The notes under the pieces: generated by a model
What the model saw: only the letters and a program-made list of their open reading frames with translations
What the model was told of the DNA's origin: nothing
The model's database searches: none
Source: an uncultured Bacteroidales bacterium
GTDB lineage: Bacteria; Bacteroidota; Bacteroidia; Bacteroidales; Lentimicrobiaceae
Length of the DNA stretch: 7,271 nucleotides
Reading direction: 5' to 3'
Assembly: GCA_937894795.1 (NCBI GenBank)
Contig: CALCQV010000165.1
Span: forward strand, 1-7,271
Shown here: one piece after another, positions 6,947 to 7,271 of the stretch
Numbering within the stretch: the first letter of the stretch is position 1
Layout of the letters: each line of letters begins with the position of its first letter
Position numbers and translations under genes: made by a program

Positions 6947-6967
6947 AAAGGGAGGTAGTCTCTTTTT
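6947..6967 (+). terminator. Weak candidate terminator after the phospholipase-D-like gene
   Basis: AAAGGGA (6947-6953) can pair with TCTCTTT (6959-6965) through seven pairs including one G-T wobble, around the loop GGTAG. The last T bases of the stem continue into two more T. The stem is short and AT-rich at its base, so this is only a suggestion. Confidence 0.3.
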
Positions 6968-6982
6968 AAATCGGCAACCCAC

Positions 6983-7019
6983 AAAAAAGGGTGTACATAC
7001 AGTTTCCTGGCATACACCC
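6983..7019 (-). terminator. Intrinsic terminator of the hsp20 gene
   Basis: Read on the - strand, GGGTGTA (7019-7013) pairs with TACACCC (6995-6989). Inside, CAG and CTG can pair around a GAAA tetraloop, separated from the outer stem by a small internal loop. Six T follow directly (A run at 6983-6988 on the + strand). It begins 22 bases after the hsp20 stop. Rightward reading shows no T run, so it serves the - strand only. Confidence 0.8.
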
Positions 7020-7041
7020 TGGCATTATATATGTGGAATTA

Positions 7042-7271
7042 TTATTGTATGGTAATCTCTTTCTTTACAACAGCCTCTTCTTTTCGCGGCAGCGTTACTT
7101 TAAGAACGCCATTGCTATAATCGGCATTGATCTTTTCAATATCAACCGATTTGGGCAGTATAAAGCTTCTGTTCATTTCCTTCTGACAAAATTCCCTACG
7201 AAGGTACTTCTCGTCATTTACCTCTTCCTGCTGTTTTACCTCAGCTGAAGAGGTAAATGACGAGAAGTACC
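7042..7271 (-). CDS. Hsp20/alpha-crystallin family small heat-shock protein, C-terminal part (5' end outside window)
   Basis: An open frame enters from the right edge and ends in tandem stops TAA TAA (7044 to 7039), giving 75 visible residues, roughly half of a normal protein. The product is an ATP-independent holdase chaperone that keeps unfolding proteins soluble. The second half of the alpha-crystallin domain is clear: EKYLRREF, then NRSFILPKSVDIEKINADYS, and the signature NGVLKVTLP (family A/G-x-L-x3-P-like). The tail KKEITIQ carries the I-x-I motif that links subunits into oligomers. The first eight visible residues (YFSSFTSS) are encoded by the outer arm of a perfect inverted repeat and may not be genuine; AEVKQQEEVNDEKY onward fits the family. 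The gene faces the phospholipase-D-like gene convergently across a 149-base gap and has its own terminator. Confidence 0.9.
   Translation of the reverse strand, partial: YFSSFTSSAEVKQQEEVNDEKYLRREFCQKEMNRSFILPKSVDIEKINADYSNGVLKVTLPRKEEAVVKKEITIQ
7203..7271. repeat. Perfect 25-base inverted repeat at the window end
   Basis: Bases 7203-7227 (starting GGTACTTCTC, ending ACCTCTTC) are the exact reverse complement of 7247-7271, the last 25 bases of the window. The spacer is 19 bases, within which GCTG (7230-7233) and CAGC (7242-7245) could add four more pairs. The inner arm encodes part of a convincing Hsp20 sequence (EEVNDEKY). The outer arm ends exactly with the sequence, which suggests a fold-back artefact at a contig end, though a real repeat is not excluded. 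Confidence 0.95.

Noticed and set aside
6991..7248. An 85-codon + strand frame at the right end
   Set aside because: It begins inside the hsp20 terminator hairpin and runs antisense through the clear Hsp20 coding sequence.

Overview
The window looks like ordinary chromosomal DNA from a member of the Bacteroidota (Bacteroidetes), probably an uncultured Bacteroidales-type lineage. The evidence is the style of the SdhA and SdhB proteins, the degenerate delta-prime clamp-loader subunit, the yicC-gmk-nadD gene order, a TAnnTTTG-type promoter element, and the scarcity of strong Shine-Dalgarno sequences. Both ends cut through genes (sdhA on the left, an hsp20 gene on the right), so the window is probably a complete short contig. 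I saw no rRNA, tRNA, CRISPR array, insertion sequence or phage gene.

Layout. Positions 1-1405 (+) hold the C-terminal part of the succinate dehydrogenase/fumarate reductase flavoprotein and the complete iron-sulfur subunit, closed by a hairpin terminator at 1447-1485. Positions 1516-2646 (+) encode the DNA polymerase III delta-prime subunit. It runs into the opposing operon with one base between the two stop codons. That operon, read from 4711 down to 2648 (-), is yicC (endoribonuclease family), gmk (guanylate kinase) and nadD (nicotinate-mononucleotide adenylyltransferase, with a GTG start). A 257-base divergent intergenic region (4712-4968) carries the likely yicC promoter and a weaker candidate promoter for the rightward genes. 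Positions 4969-5715 (+) encode a LytTR-type response regulator with no sensor kinase beside it. It is followed after 28 bases by a phospholipase-D/cardiolipin-synthase-like protein (5744-6892, +). At the right end an Hsp20-family small heat-shock protein (7042-7271, -) is present only as its C-terminal part, with its own terminator at 6983-7019.

How the genes fit together. The left block is respiratory (succinate/fumarate interconversion) and the middle is housekeeping (replication clamp loading, RNA turnover, GMP phosphorylation, NAD synthesis). The right block may be a small regulator plus phospholipid-synthesis unit next to a chaperone gene. That last link is only positional.

No clearly new biological system is visible. 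The points most worth checking are the perfect 25-base inverted repeat that ends exactly at the last base of the window (probably an assembly or amplification fold-back), the 11-base tandem duplication carrying the start codon of the phospholipase-D-like gene, and the pairing of an orphan LytTR regulator with that gene.
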